A DNA stretch of 64,000 nucleotides from Chitinophagales bacterium (GCA_021323755.1 JAJPKJ010000009.1:124001-188000), one strand, 5' to 3'. Counted from the first letter of the stretch, positions 1 through 9,522 are shown. A program made the numbers and translations. The notes: generated by a model not told the origin, from the letters alone.

Positions 1-1
1 C

Positions 2-553
2 AACCAACCTTCCCTGGTTATTTTTTTGGACGGGTTGAATGATTGTCTGCAGGCAAATTCATCCGTTAATCGCCAGCCATATTATACATCAGCATTTGAG
101 CAATTGTTTTTGAATAACGATAAAGACACGCATTTCAATGATTCCTCCGTAATCATGTATGCGCCACCTGCGTCAACGGATATACCTGGTTTTTCAGAGA
201 GGATTGTTGTTAATCTTCTGGAAAACTTTTCATCAATCAAAAAAATCAGCAGCGCATTTAACACAAAGCCTTTTTTCTTTATTCAACCTGTCCCATATTA
301 TCATTATCCCAATCGCGCTAAAGATCCGATATGTATCAAGAATGATCTTCCGCAATTCAATTATGTTTATCCTGCCTTGCAGCAAAAAAGCAAAGAAGCA
401 AATGATATGTTTTTTTTAGGTGACATGCTTCAGAACGAAAAAGACTATCCCTTTATTGATAACATTCATTACTCACCGATGATGAATAAAAAGATCGCCC
501 AAAGTATCGCAGACAAAGTCTTTGACAAGATCATACATTTTTCAAAAAACTAA
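2..553 (+). CDS. SGNH/GDSL-type hydrolase, C-terminal part (5' end outside window)
   Basis: The frame is already open at the window edge, so the true start lies upstream; the first in-frame start-like codon (TTG at 26) falls inside the protein core. The visible part opens with VIFLDGLND, which carries the GxND block of SGNH hydrolases (oxyanion-hole Asn). Near the end it has DNIHYS, the DxxH catalytic pair (Asp at 458-460, His at 467-469). The nucleophilic Ser block would be outside the window. The family cleaves esters on lipids, sugars or polymers; the substrate cannot be told. It ends 12 bp before the next gene on the same strand. Confidence 0.75.
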   Translation, partial: NQPSLVIFLDGLNDCLQANSSVNRQPYYTSAFEQLFLNNDKDTHFNDSSVIMYAPPASTDIPGFSERIVVNLLENFSSIKKISSAFNTKPFFFIQPVPYYHYPNRAKDPICIKNDLPQFNYVYPALQQKSKEANDMFFLGDMLQNEKDYPFIDNIHYSPMMNKKIAQSIADKVFDKIIHFSKN

Positions 554-565
554 ATTCCTTGTATT

Positions 566-1339
566 ATGAAAGTGGTAATCATCGGTTCGGGGAATGTGGC
601 AACAATTTTGGGTAGAAGGATCTTAAAAGCCGAACATGAAATAATTCAGGTCATTAGCCGAAATGAGTTACATGCAAAACCACTTGCTGCTGAATTGGGG
701 TGCGACTATGCAACCGATCTTTCAAAGATCAGTCTCTTGGCTGACCTTTATATTATCGCCGTTTCAGATAATGCAATTGAAGACATTGCCCATTCAATTT
801 CATTATCGAACAAAATCATGGTGCACACTGCCGGTTCTGTTTCAAAAAATATTTTACAAAGAACAAGCAAGAATTATGGTGTTCTTTATCCATTGCAAAG
901 TCTCCGGAAGGAGACAAACATCAATGTAAAAATTCCGCTACTGACAGATGCAAACACTGAAGAAACATTAACCTTCATCACTGATTTTGCGAAAACCATC
1001 TCTGCAGAAGTTCAGTTCGCCGATGATTATGCAAGGCTACAATTACATATTGCAGCCATTATCGTTAATAATTTCACCAATCATTTATATACACTCACAG
1101 CAGATTTTTGCAAACAACAAAATGTCGATTTTGGATTATTATTACCATTAATAAAGGAAACAGCCGACAGGCTTGAGCACTTTCGGCCAGCGGAAATGCA
1201 GACAGGTCCGGCGATCCGGCGTGATGAAAGAACCATTCAGACTCATCTTGAATTATTAAATGGCTTTCACGAATTAAAAAAAATATACCAATTGTTCACG
1301 GAAAGTATTCAATCTCAGCAGTCCGGCAAATCGATTTAA
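566..1339 (+). CDS. Rossmann-fold DUF2520 domain protein
   Basis: 257 residues. The N-terminus (MKVVIIGSGNVA) has the GxGxxA nucleotide-binding turn of an NAD(P)-binding Rossmann fold. The middle has HTAGSVS and YPLQSLRKE, and the second half (about residues 130-250) is the helical DUF2520 domain with a conserved LHIAAIIVNNFTNHL helix. The architecture resembles 6-phosphogluconate and pyrroline-5-carboxylate reductase-like oxidoreductases, and these genes are often named F420-dependent NADP oxidoreductase by similarity. The substrate is unknown. It sits ahead of ubiA-like and maf genes on the same strand. Confidence 0.8.
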   Translation: MKVVIIGSGNVATILGRRILKAEHEIIQVISRNELHAKPLAAELGCDYATDLSKISLLADLYIIAVSDNAIEDIAHSISLSNKIMVHTAGSVSKNILQRTSKNYGVLYPLQSLRKETNINVKIPLLTDANTEETLTFITDFAKTISAEVQFADDYARLQLHIAAIIVNNFTNHLYTLTADFCKQQNVDFGLLLPLIKETADRLEHFRPAEMQTGPAIRRDERTIQTHLELLNGFHELKKIYQLFTESIQSQQSGKSI

Positions 1340-1415
1340 GAAAAAGTTTACGCGGTTTTAATTTATTTCTTAAGGCGATAACTTATATTGCAGGTAGTAA
1401 TCTCCCAATAGCGCT

Positions 1416-2354
1416 ATGAAATTAATCGTTGCTTTTTTTCGCCTTATACGCTGGACTAATCTGATCTTCATTATTCTCACTCAATTTCTTTTTTATTTTT
1501 TCCTAATGATCCCTGCATTTAATGAAGAAAAGATTATTAATTATAAGAATGTGCTCACCCCATTTTATTTTTATCTGCTCTGCCTTTCGTCTGTTTTGAT
1601 CGCTGCAGCGGGTTATATTATTAATGACTATTTTGATCTTAATATTGATCGGGTCAATAAACCTGAAAAATTGGTGGTCGAAAAAATAATCAAGCGTCGT
1701 TGGACCATCGTATGGCATTGGATCCTGTCAGGACTCGGAATAATCATCGGCGCATATATCAGTTGGAAATTGCATAATCTAATCATAATACTTTCTCACA
1801 TCGGTTGCACATTTTTACTTTGGGTCTACAGCACGACATTCAAAAGAAAGATATTGATCGGCAATATCATTGTTTCATTACTCACTTCATGGACGGTCAT
1901 GGTTTTATATTTTTGCGAATTCAGGCGAACGATTTTCCTTGATCCCGTCTACCATCACGTGTTAGCAAGAATTTTCAAATTTGCTATTTTATATGCCGGC
2001 TTTGCATTTATCATTTCCTTGGTTCGCGAAGTGGTGAAAGATATCGAAGACATGGAAGGGGACGCAGCCTATGATTGCCGCACGATGCCGATCGTTTGGG
2101 GTATTAATGTATCAAAGGTATTTGCCGCAACTTGGCTGATCGTTTTAATTGCATCACTGGTGGTCATCGAATTTTATGTACTGCAATATAGCTGGTGGTG
2201 GGCGGTTGTCTATTGTGGCGTGTTTATCATTTTACCATTATTGCTGGTGTTGCGGAATTTATACCGCGCTTCATCTGTGAAAGATTATCATCAACTCAGT
2301 AATTTTATAAAAGCGATCATGATTTCCGGAGTTCTATCCATGTTATTTTTCTAA
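1416..2354 (+). CDS. UbiA-family prenyltransferase
   Basis: 312 residues, strongly hydrophobic with about eight or nine membrane segments. Both Asp-rich motifs of the UbiA superfamily are present: NDYFDLNIDRVNKPEK (about residues 70-85), which binds the Mg-diphosphate of the prenyl donor, and KDIEDMEGD (about 209-217). Members transfer prenyl groups to aromatic or glycerol-phosphate acceptors; Bacteroidota copies beside maf are usually named geranylgeranylglycerol-phosphate geranylgeranyltransferase, a label not proven here. The stop is 10 bp before maf, so the two genes are probably co-transcribed. Confidence 0.85.
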   Translation: MKLIVAFFRLIRWTNLIFIILTQFLFYFFLMIPAFNEEKIINYKNVLTPFYFYLLCLSSVLIAAAGYIINDYFDLNIDRVNKPEKLVVEKIIKRRWTIVWHWILSGLGIIIGAYISWKLHNLIIILSHIGCTFLLWVYSTTFKRKILIGNIIVSLLTSWTVMVLYFCEFRRTIFLDPVYHHVLARIFKFAILYAGFAFIISLVREVVKDIEDMEGDAAYDCRTMPIVWGINVSKVFAATWLIVLIASLVVIEFYVLQYSWWWAVVYCGVFIILPLLLVLRNLYRASSVKDYHQLSNFIKAIMISGVLSMLFF

Positions 2355-2364
2355 TTGAAATTTC

Positions 2365-2937
2365 ATGCAAAAAATAATTTTAGCATCACAATCACCGAGA
2401 AGAAAACAATTATTGGAATGGGCTGAAATTAATTTCGAAATTATCGTTCAATCAACTGATGAATCGTATCCTGATAACTTATCAGTTGAAGAAATTCCCA
2501 TACATATCGCACGCAATAAAGCGTTTGCTGTCAAAAAAGATCTGCCAGCTGAATCAATTATTCTTGCTGCCGACACTGTTGTGGTAGCAGATAATAAAAT
2601 AATCGGCAAGCCGGAAAATAAAGAAGCCGCAATTAAAACCCTTTCTTTTTTATCAAACAAAAAACACTTGGTCATTACCGGGGTTGTAATACTGCATCAG
2701 CAAAAAGAAATTGCGTTTTCAGATACCACTGAAGTTTGGTTTAATGAATTATCACCCTGGCAAATTGAATACTACGTCGACAAATACCAACCTTTCGATA
2801 AGGCCGGTGCTTATGCCATCCAAGAATGGATCGGTGTTATCGGAATAAAAAAAATCAACGGCGATTTTTATAATGTAATGGGATTACCTGTTAGCAGGGT
2901 CGTGATGGAATTGGGCACTTTAACAGCCAGCAAGTAG
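2365..2937 (+). CDS. maf: Maf-family nucleoside triphosphate pyrophosphatase
   Basis: 190 residues, the normal length. It begins with the Maf signature ASQSPRRKQLL, followed by AADTVV and GKPENKEAA, and later YQPFDKAGAYAIQ, all diagnostic of the Maf/Ham1-like fold. Maf proteins hydrolyse dTTP, UTP or modified nucleotides to monophosphates in the cytoplasm, a house-cleaning role; overexpression affects septum formation in Bacillus. The DKAGAY block fits the dTTP/UTP (YhdE-type) subgroup. The start ATG is 10 bp after the ubiA-like stop. Confidence 0.92.
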   Translation: MQKIILASQSPRRKQLLEWAEINFEIIVQSTDESYPDNLSVEEIPIHIARNKAFAVKKDLPAESIILAADTVVVADNKIIGKPENKEAAIKTLSFLSNKKHLVITGVVILHQQKEIAFSDTTEVWFNELSPWQIEYYVDKYQPFDKAGAYAIQEWIGVIGIKKINGDFYNVMGLPVSRVVMELGTLTASK

Positions 2938-3049
2938 GAAATGGTTTGTAGGAATTTGGAGCTTTTCGAAGATGATCAATTGCAATTATCAAGAAAATAT
3001 TCTTTTTAAAAAGAAATACCACCGGCGCTGTTCGAGTGACCGGTTCTGA

Positions 3050-3472
3050 CTATATTCTGGCTTCTATCTGCCAGTTAAAAACGACGTTAACCTCAATTTC
3101 AGGATTGATGCTAAAGATAACCGGACAGCTGTGTGCGGCTCTTTCAAAAATTATTCTTTCTTTTTCATTAAGCGAAAGGCTTTCAGGAAAGTGAAATGTT
3201 AAATTAATGCCGCCGATACGACGCGGATCCGCTTTCATCAATTTTTGAATCTCTATTTTTGTTCCTCTCAGATCAATTTGCATGTCTCTTGCTTTAATGC
3301 CCATTATCGTCAACATACAGCTTCCAAGGGCCGTAGCAACAAGATCGGTAGGGGAAAACCGTTCAGCCTTTCCCTGGTTATCCAGGGGCGCATCTGTTTC
3401 AATTACTGAACCGGATTGTAAATGCGTGGCAACCGTACGTAAATCACCTTCGTAAATAACTGTAGATGTCAT
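3050..3472 (-). CDS. OsmC-family protein
   Basis: 140 residues. SPTDLVATALGSCMLTIMG (about residues 40-58) carries the first reactive Cys of the OsmC/Ohr fold, and AHSCPVIFSINPEIEV carries the second, so the peroxidatic Cys pair is complete. OsmC/Ohr proteins are cytoplasmic thiol peroxidases that remove organic hydroperoxides. The spacing and shorter N-terminus look more like a general OsmC-like (YhfA-type) protein than true Ohr. It converges with maf. The gene on the other side diverges, so both promoters lie within about 70 bp of it. Confidence 0.85.
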   Translation of the reverse strand: MTSTVIYEGDLRTVATHLQSGSVIETDAPLDNQGKAERFSPTDLVATALGSCMLTIMGIKARDMQIDLRGTKIEIQKLMKADPRRIGGINLTFHFPESLSLNEKERIIFERAAHSCPVIFSINPEIEVNVVFNWQIEARI

Positions 3473-3519
3473 TCTGTATTTTTTACATAAATTTACGCCA
3501 GATAATTTAAATCGTTACC

Positions 3520-4322
3520 GTGAAGAAATTTTTCTTATCAGCGCTCATTTGAATTTTACCGTTAGTTTATGGGCACAGGATTCAGCCTATAGGGCACCTT
3601 CCCAAAGCGTCAAAGATAAAAAGAACGAAAAGAGAGAACGCGTAAACCGTTTATTACGAATGGAAGAAGAAGGCGACCTCATCTTTAATAAGCATAATAT
3701 TTTTGGCATTCATGTAGCCACCGATGGCTATGGGATTTCATTTGAAAAAGGAAAATTCAAAACCCCCTCAAAAACTTTACTGTTTCAGTTTGAACTCAAC
3801 GAAAAGAAAAGTCAAAAAGAAAAGAGATTGTCTGCCGGCGATTTTAGCTCTGTTGTTGCGTACAAGCTTAATAATTTTTACCAATTCAAAGTGGCAATGG
3901 GCGAGCAATTTCTTATTGGCGGAAAAGGAAACAAAAATGGAGTTGCTGTTACCGCAATTTATACAGGCGGATTATCCCTGGGTATTTTGAAACCTTATTA
4001 TATTAATGTAGTTGACAGTACGGGGAATCAAACACAACAAACCTGGACCCAATTTCTTAACGATCCCTATAATTACAATGCGACAATATCCGGCGGCTCA
4101 GGCGTTTTTGTTGGCTGGGGACATGTAACCCTAAAACCCGGAATTAACGCAAAAACGGCGCTTCGATTCGATTATGGACGATTTAATGAAACCATCACTG
4201 CCATTGAGGTTGGACTTACCGGAGAATATTATTTCAGCAAGATTCCCCTCGTTTATATTGTCCCTTACAAAAACTTTTTCTTCAATGCTTATGTAGCCAT
4301 CATGTTTGGCAGCAGAAAGTGA
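3520..4322 (+). CDS. Outer-membrane-type protein with probable frameshift in the signal peptide
   Basis: The main frame (from TTG 3549) encodes 257 residues that start abruptly inside a hydrophobic stretch (NFTVSLWAQDSA). A GTG at 3520 in another frame encodes KKFFLSALI and then meets TGA at 3550. One extra T in the short T run at 3548-3550 would join them into KKFFLSALILNFTVSLWAQ, a textbook signal peptide ending at AQ. I therefore annotate from 3520 and suggest a one-base loss, either real or a sequence error. The mature part has a charged linker (DKKNEKRER) and then amphipathic beta-rich segments ending in FNAYVAIMFGSRK, as in small outer-membrane barrels. Function unknown. Confidence 0.6.
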
Positions 4323-4457
4323 TGTATTTTTGCGATAACTTTCTTGTGGTCGACGATAGCAATGCCATTGAGTCGTTTGCGTTGCTTTCTTGAAGTGTTG
4401 TTCATTATTGAACTTTCCGATGGCACAAGTTGTTAATGTAAACCGGATAAGAAAACC

Positions 4458-5381
4458 ATGATCGAAGAACTGTCAATAACAAATTCAAACGAAACAGAAT
4501 CAAAAATAAAAAAGCCAAACTGGCTTCGTGTAAAATTGCCTATCGGTGAAAGCTATAAGCACGTTCGCGGTTTGGTGGATACCCACAAGCTGCATACGAT
4601 TTGTGAGAGCGGCAATTGCCCAAATATGGGTGAATGCTGGGGCGCAGGCACGGCAACATTTATGATTCTGGGAAACATCTGCACCCGCAGTTGTGGATTT
4701 TGCGCCGTTGCTACCGGAAGACCGGAAGCCGTTGATTGGGATGAACCGCAGCGCGTTGCTGAAGCAATTTATTTAATGAAAGTGAAACATGCGGTTATCA
4801 CTTCTGTCGACAGAGATGAACTGAAGGATGGAGGGAGCATTATTTGGCAAAACACCATTCGTGCAGTAAAAGCATTGAACAATGACACGACTTTAGAAAC
4901 GCTTATTCCCGATTTTAAAGCCGAACGCGAAAATATCCAACGCATTATTGATGTTGCGCCGGAAGTGGTATCACACAATATCGAAACCGTGGAAAGACTT
5001 ACCAAACAGGTTCGCATCCAGGCAAAATATTGGCGCAGTATGGAAACGCTTAAATTCTTGAAACAAGGAAACATGCGCACAAAAAGCGGCATTATGCTTG
5101 GGCTGGGTGAGCACAAAGATGAAGTGGTTCAAACCCTGACCGATCTGCGTAATAATGGCGTCGATGTAATTACATTGGGACAGTATTTGCAGCCTTCAAA
5201 AAAACATTTGCCGGTTATGCGTTTTGTGCATCCGGATGAATTTAAGGAACTTCGAAATATTGGCTACGAACTTGGTTTTGATTATGTGGAAAGCGGTCCT
5301 TTGGTGCGCTCATCGTATCATAGCGAGCGTCATGTCTTTGCGGGATTGGGAAGAAAAGAATGGTTGAACGAAAATTTATAG
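4458..5381 (+). CDS. lipA: Lipoyl synthase
   Basis: 307 residues, full length. LipA inserts two sulfur atoms into octanoyl groups on lipoyl carrier domains using two 4Fe-4S clusters. The auxiliary-cluster cysteines are C49, C54 and C60 ([12 protein letters not shown]). The radical-SAM cysteines are C75, C79 and C82 (CTRSCGFC). The C-terminal RSSYHSER holds the Ser ligand of the auxiliary cluster. GLGEHKDEV and TLGQYLQPS are further family blocks. The start ATG gives the usual length. It is separated from its neighbours by about 135 bp upstream and 55 bp downstream and may be a single transcript. Confidence 0.97.
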   Translation: MIEELSITNSNETESKIKKPNWLRVKLPIGESYKHVRGLVDTHKLHTICESGNCPNMGECWGAGTATFMILGNICTRSCGFCAVATGRPEAVDWDEPQRVAEAIYLMKVKHAVITSVDRDELKDGGSIIWQNTIRAVKALNNDTTLETLIPDFKAERENIQRIIDVAPEVVSHNIETVERLTKQVRIQAKYWRSMETLKFLKQGNMRTKSGIMLGLGEHKDEVVQTLTDLRNNGVDVITLGQYLQPSKKHLPVMRFVHPDEFKELRNIGYELGFDYVESGPLVRSSYHSERHVFAGLGRKEWLNENL

Positions 5382-5436
5382 TTTTGAGTTCGGAGAAAGT
5401 AAAATTGCTTTCAAAAGCAGTTCCCAAAAATGAATA

Positions 5437-6432
5437 ATGAATTCCGTTCATCAAAGACATAAACTCCAATTTCAAAATTCAAAACGAACTTACCGTCTGG
5501 TTTCATTATTTTCTGCATGCTTGTTTTTAAGTTCATTTTCCTTTTCGCAGGTTCATTGGAAAAAAGTCGATTCTTTATATCAGCCGCTTCCGTCTTCCAT
5601 ACATATCTTCAAGACAGCTGATTCAATAAACGGCAAAGCATTTATTGCTTATTATATTTCAGCGAAATTAAAAGACAAAAAGCTTTTTTTTACCACGCAA
5701 ACAGGTAGTGGTAACCGTTATACCCCTTTACAGTATTATCAGCAGGAGCGATTTCCATTGGTTGTCGTTAACTGTAGTTTTTTTTCAATTATCAATAACC
5801 AAAATCTTAGTGTAATAATAAAAAATGGAAAGATAGTCTCCCGCAATGTTACTTCATTGCATGGCGCCGGTAAAGATTCCATGCTTTATTATTATGTAAC
5901 AAGAAGTGCCCTTGGAATTGATAAGAAGGGAAATGCAGATGTTGCCTGGACCTTTACGCATCCTTCAAAAAAGAAAGTTTATGCTTTTGAATCCGCTCCG
6001 GTTCTGGCGAAAAATGAATATATCAAACCGGATATTTTCGATCTGAAAAATGTAGAATGGAAATGGTGGAGAATGCAAACGGCAGTTGGCGGCGGCCCAA
6101 CCCTTGTACATGAAGGGGAGATCAATATTACAGACAAAGAAGAACAAATCGTTGGCAGGGAAGATAATCAGGAAGCACGAACAGCCATGGGCTATACAAA
6201 AGATAATCGGTTGATCATACTGGTTATTCAAGGTGGGATTTCCAGAGTAGCCCAAGGCGCAACATTTGATGACGAAGCAAGTATATTGAAATCACTCGGT
6301 TGTTATGAAGCACTTAACTTAGATGGAGGCGCAAATAGTTATATGCTTATTAATGGCAAGGAGACTATTCGACCTTCAGATGCAAACGGAGCCCGGGCTT
6401 TACCGGCGGTTTTTTTAATAAAATCAAACTAA
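5437..6432 (+). CDS. Secreted phosphodiester glycosidase (NAGPA-domain) family protein
   Basis: 331 residues. A long basic N-region is followed by a hydrophobic core (LVSLFSACLFLSSFSFSQ), consistent with export through Sec. The body matches the NAGPA/DUF2233 fold: VVNCSFF early, TAMGYTKDNRLIILVIQGG in the middle and ALNLDGGANSYMLINGK near the end, the LNLDGGxSS-type signature of this family. The family includes the human enzyme that uncovers mannose-6-phosphate and bacterial phosphodiester glycosidases acting on polysaccharide side groups. The bacterial substrate is unknown. It stands 55 bp after lipA on the same strand. Confidence 0.82.
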   Translation: MNSVHQRHKLQFQNSKRTYRLVSLFSACLFLSSFSFSQVHWKKVDSLYQPLPSSIHIFKTADSINGKAFIAYYISAKLKDKKLFFTTQTGSGNRYTPLQYYQQERFPLVVVNCSFFSIINNQNLSVIIKNGKIVSRNVTSLHGAGKDSMLYYYVTRSALGIDKKGNADVAWTFTHPSKKKVYAFESAPVLAKNEYIKPDIFDLKNVEWKWWRMQTAVGGGPTLVHEGEINITDKEEQIVGREDNQEARTAMGYTKDNRLIILVIQGGISRVAQGATFDDEASILKSLGCYEALNLDGGANSYMLINGKETIRPSDANGARALPAVFLIKSN

Positions 6433-6515
6433 ATTATTTTTTCACAAGCAGTGGCAGTTACAGCAATTTTTTTGATATTTACTTTACGTAAAACCCAAAA
6501 ACAAATTGTATTACC

Positions 6516-6641
6516 ATGCGAGATTGGCTCAGAGCATTAATTGCAGCATATGGCGCACATAAATTAGGCGGTGGCTGTTTCAGCACTATTGTTATTTTCT
6601 TTGTTATTTATTGGTTGCTTGGACATACGGGTTGCCATTGA
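6516..6641 (+). CDS. 41-residue single-pass membrane protein
   Basis: ATG at 6516 to TGA at 6639-6641. The product starts MRDWLRALIAAYGAHKLGGG, continues with one hydrophobic helix (about residues 22-37, STIVIFFVIYWLLG) and ends HTGCH. A GAxKLGGGC turn followed by one membrane helix occurs in short Bacteroidota proteins as I remember them, but I cannot confirm this by search. Support is the tidy reading frame, the membrane helix and its place in an otherwise empty 300-bp gap between convergent genes. Function unknown; it could be a small envelope or regulatory peptide. Confidence 0.55.
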   Translation: MRDWLRALIAAYGAHKLGGGCFSTIVIFFVIYWLLGHTGCH

Positions 6642-6737
6642 TATAAATGCAGACTGGTGCGACCTGAGCGGGGTGGGGCAATCGTCAATCTGAATATTTT
6701 TACAATCTATTTACGTCTTGGTCCTTGCAACCCACCA

Positions 6738-7724
6738 CTAACTTTTCATTTCCCAAACCAATGCGCTGGCGCCAAGTATTGCAGCGTCTGATTCCTTTAA
6801 ATGACTGACCAATATTTTTATTTTATTTTGGAAGACCTGGATGAGATTTGCTTCCATGTGCTCGCGCGTTGGTTTTAAAATGAGATCGCCTGCTTTGGTA
6901 AGTCCGCCAAATAATATGATCGCTTCGGGGCTGCTGAACATCACAAAATTGGCAAGTGCAATCCCTAAAATATTTCCGGTGTAATCAAAAATTTCTTTGG
7001 CTAATTTATCGCCCTGCATTGCCGCATCATAAACTTTTTTGGAATCCAATTGATCCGGCGGGATATCGCGTAATAAACTAGGCTCATTACTGTTTTGCAA
7101 AACTTCAATTGCATTCAATCGAACTCCGGTTGCCGATGCATATACTTCAAGCGGTCCGCGTTTTCCTGTTCCTTCATGCAATCTCCCATTGGGGATAATA
7201 ATGGTGTGCCCAAGTTCACCGGCAAACCCATCGTGACCATAGATCAATTTTCCGTTTGCCACAATGCCGCTGCCAACGCCGGTACCCAGCGTGATCATAA
7301 TAAAGTCTTTCATTCCTTTTGCAGCGCCGTACATCATTTCGCCAATCGCTGCTGCGTTTGCATCGTTGGTTAATACAGTTGGCAATTGAAATTTATTTTC
7401 TATCAATTTGGCCAGGGGGAGAATTCCTTTCCAGGGAAGATTCGGAGCATATTCGACTGTGCCACTGTAATAATTTCCATTTGGAGCGCCAACCCCAATA
7501 CCGCGAATTCTTCCTGAGCCACCTGCGTTTTCGATCAATGGCAATAATGCTTCGTATAATTCATTTATGAACCCATCGATCTCTGAATGATTCCGGGATG
7601 AGATTTCGCTTGAAAACAAAACGTTTCCGTTGCGATCGACGATCCCGAATTTCGTTCCCGTTCCACCAATATCAATTCCAATTGCGAGCGGTTGTAATGA
7701 TGATGTTGATTTTGTTTTTGCCAT
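6738..7724 (-). CDS. ROK-family sugar kinase (glucokinase-like)
   Basis: 328 residues from the ATG at 7724. I prefer it to the ATG at 7757, which would add a stretch overlapping a hairpin at 7752-7779. DIGGTGTKFG near residue 20 is the phosphate-1 motif, LTNDANAAAIGE and GTGVGSGIVANGKL follow, and GELGHTI is the ROK signature. ROK kinases phosphorylate glucose or related sugars in the cytoplasm. The zinc-finger part of the family (CxCGxxGCxE) is here GTGKRGPLEVY with no cysteine, so the usual structural zinc site is missing. It lies downstream of a sugar transporter on the same strand, which fits uptake followed by phosphorylation. Confidence 0.87.
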   Translation of the reverse strand: MAKTKSTSSLQPLAIGIDIGGTGTKFGIVDRNGNVLFSSEISSRNHSEIDGFINELYEALLPLIENAGGSGRIRGIGVGAPNGNYYSGTVEYAPNLPWKGILPLAKLIENKFQLPTVLTNDANAAAIGEMMYGAAKGMKDFIMITLGTGVGSGIVANGKLIYGHDGFAGELGHTIIIPNGRLHEGTGKRGPLEVYASATGVRLNAIEVLQNSNEPSLLRDIPPDQLDSKKVYDAAMQGDKLAKEIFDYTGNILGIALANFVMFSSPEAIILFGGLTKAGDLILKPTREHMEANLIQVFQNKIKILVSHLKESDAAILGASALVWEMKS

Positions 7725-7751
7725 GAAGAAAAATGTGAAACTGTGAAAATA

Positions 7752-7779
7752 GCTCAATCCCTCGATCGAAACATTGAGC
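7752..7779 (-). terminator. Hairpin between sugar transporter and ROK kinase genes
   Basis: GCTCAAT at 7752-7758 pairs with ATTGAGC at 7773-7779 around a 14-nt loop. On the minus strand the stem is followed by TATTTTC, a weak T tract; on the plus strand by ATTTTT. It may be a partial terminator that lets some transcription from the transporter gene into the kinase gene. Confidence 0.4.
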
Positions 7780-7797
7780 CATTTTTAAATTGAATAA

Positions 7798-9411
7798 TCA
7801 ATGTCCTCCGCCGATCTGCTCATCAAAATTCAATCCTTGCGATTTTAATACCGTTCTCAATCTTAATGCAAGAAATGCTAGGGCAGCAAAACAACAGGCA
7901 GCCACCAAATACGAAATATGCATGTTATTTGTTTTATCTCCAACCGATCCCTGCAATGGCGGAATGACTGCTCCACCAAGGATCATCATGATTAAAAATG
8001 CTGATCCCTGGCTTGTATATTTTCCTAACCCTGCGATGCCTAAAGAAAAAATACAAGGCCACATTATAGAGCAACAAAGTCCGCCACTCATAAATGCGTA
8101 AACCGAAACAATTCCTTTTGTTGCGACTCCGAATACCATTGCAAATGCGGCGAGCAGGGCAAGTGTAAGTAATGTTTTAACAGGCTTTTCCTGACCGTAA
8201 AAGAAGGCAATTATTGCAATAATAATGCAAACAGCGTAGGCCCAAAGATCATGAATATCATTTCCTTTGAGAACATTGGCAACCAACACTACGCCAAATG
8301 CGATGAAAGGAACAACAATGGTAGCTATCCGTTTTCCCATTTTAGATAAATTAAAAACGCTGATCGCCCCGGTCCATCTTCCGATCATTAAACTTCCCCA
8401 ATACAATGAAATATATTTTGATATTTCGTTGTCATGAAGACCCGCCTCAGTAATATAACCCGGCGTTTTCAGCAGGGCGCCAAAATTATTATCGATGGTT
8501 ACTTCGACACCAACATATAAAAAGATGCCAATCATTCCCAATATCAGTTGCTGATATTTCATCGCCCCCCAACCTTCACTGTTCTTTGATGCGCTGGAAT
8601 AAGATGAAAATAAAATTATTAATATCATGACGAGCGTAACTGCTAATAATTCTACTTTGCCAATATTGGTGAGTTGTCCGATAATGATGATAACAATTAA
8701 AAACCCGGTCATTAAGGACAAGGACAAAGATGCTTTTCGAGAGCTTTCAAATATTGAATCATCCTTACCGGAAGGAAGTTTAGAAAATGTAAAAAATAAA
8801 GCCACTGCGGCGAACACACAGGCGACCAGGATATAGAAGTTATCAATATTGGCAACAGTTACGATTTTACTGGCGCCGCTGCCAACACTTCCAAATAAAA
8901 AGAAACTGATGATGAGTGGCCCGAGTGTTGTTCCTAAAGAATTAACGCCGCCGGCCAAATTCAATCTATGGGAACCAGTAGAAGGATCACCAAGTGCAAC
9001 AGCAAACGGTTGTGCCGCTGTTTGCTGCAATGAAAATCCCAATGCAACAATAAAATAAGAAACCAATATCAGCGGAAACGAATGCGCGTTCGCAGAAGGG
9101 ATCACCGCCAATGCACCTATAACGGATATCCATATCCCAACAATGATACCTCTTTTATAACCCATTTTATTGAGGATATCATAGCCCACCGCACTTGATA
9201 ATAAATATAAGATCAGGGAACCAACGAAATAAGCCCCATAAAAAGCGGAACCTATCAATTGCGATTCAAATTGGGTTAAATTGAATTGCGTTCGGCAAAA
9301 TGGAATGAACACACTGGATGATGCAGCTATAAATCCCCAGAAAAAAAATACAAGCACTAATGTAGCAAGCGCTCCCGTATTGGTTGGTTGTTTTGGTTGG
9401 TTCATGTGCAA
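7798..9411 (-). CDS. FucP/GluP-type sugar MFS transporter
   Basis: 537 residues with about twelve or more membrane segments. FFFWGFIAASSSVFIPF at the start and QQTAAQPFAVALGDPSTG plus RLNLAGGVNSLGTTLGPL near residue 150 are typical of the fucose-galactose-glucose:H+ symporter subfamily. It is longer than E. coli FucP (about 440 residues), with extra membrane segments in the middle (about residues 230-275). It would import a hexose by proton symport. A second ATG two codons in (9405) is an equally good start. The ROK kinase follows, and glgA starts divergently 233 bp away. Confidence 0.87.
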   Translation of the reverse strand: MHMNQPKQPTNTGALATLVLVFFFWGFIAASSSVFIPFCRTQFNLTQFESQLIGSAFYGAYFVGSLILYLLSSAVGYDILNKMGYKRGIIVGIWISVIGALAVIPSANAHSFPLILVSYFIVALGFSLQQTAAQPFAVALGDPSTGSHRLNLAGGVNSLGTTLGPLIISFFLFGSVGSGASKIVTVANIDNFYILVACVFAAVALFFTFSKLPSGKDDSIFESSRKASLSLSLMTGFLIVIIIIGQLTNIGKVELLAVTLVMILIILFSSYSSASKNSEGWGAMKYQQLILGMIGIFLYVGVEVTIDNNFGALLKTPGYITEAGLHDNEISKYISLYWGSLMIGRWTGAISVFNLSKMGKRIATIVVPFIAFGVVLVANVLKGNDIHDLWAYAVCIIIAIIAFFYGQEKPVKTLLTLALLAAFAMVFGVATKGIVSVYAFMSGGLCCSIMWPCIFSLGIAGLGKYTSQGSAFLIMMILGGAVIPPLQGSVGDKTNNMHISYLVAACCFAALAFLALRLRTVLKSQGLNFDEQIGGGH

Positions 9412-9522
9412 TCGTAGTTTTGGTGATTAGGCATCCAAAATAGAAAGTTTTTGTGAACTTAAAAATTTTTTCATTCCTTGATGATAGAATTAAAAAACCT
9501 TGCTAAATTGAATTGCAATTAA

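Noticed and set aside
4421-4434. TGGCAC followed by TTG, a sigma-54-like motif before lipA
   Set aside because: The spacing is two bases too short and no GC doublet follows.
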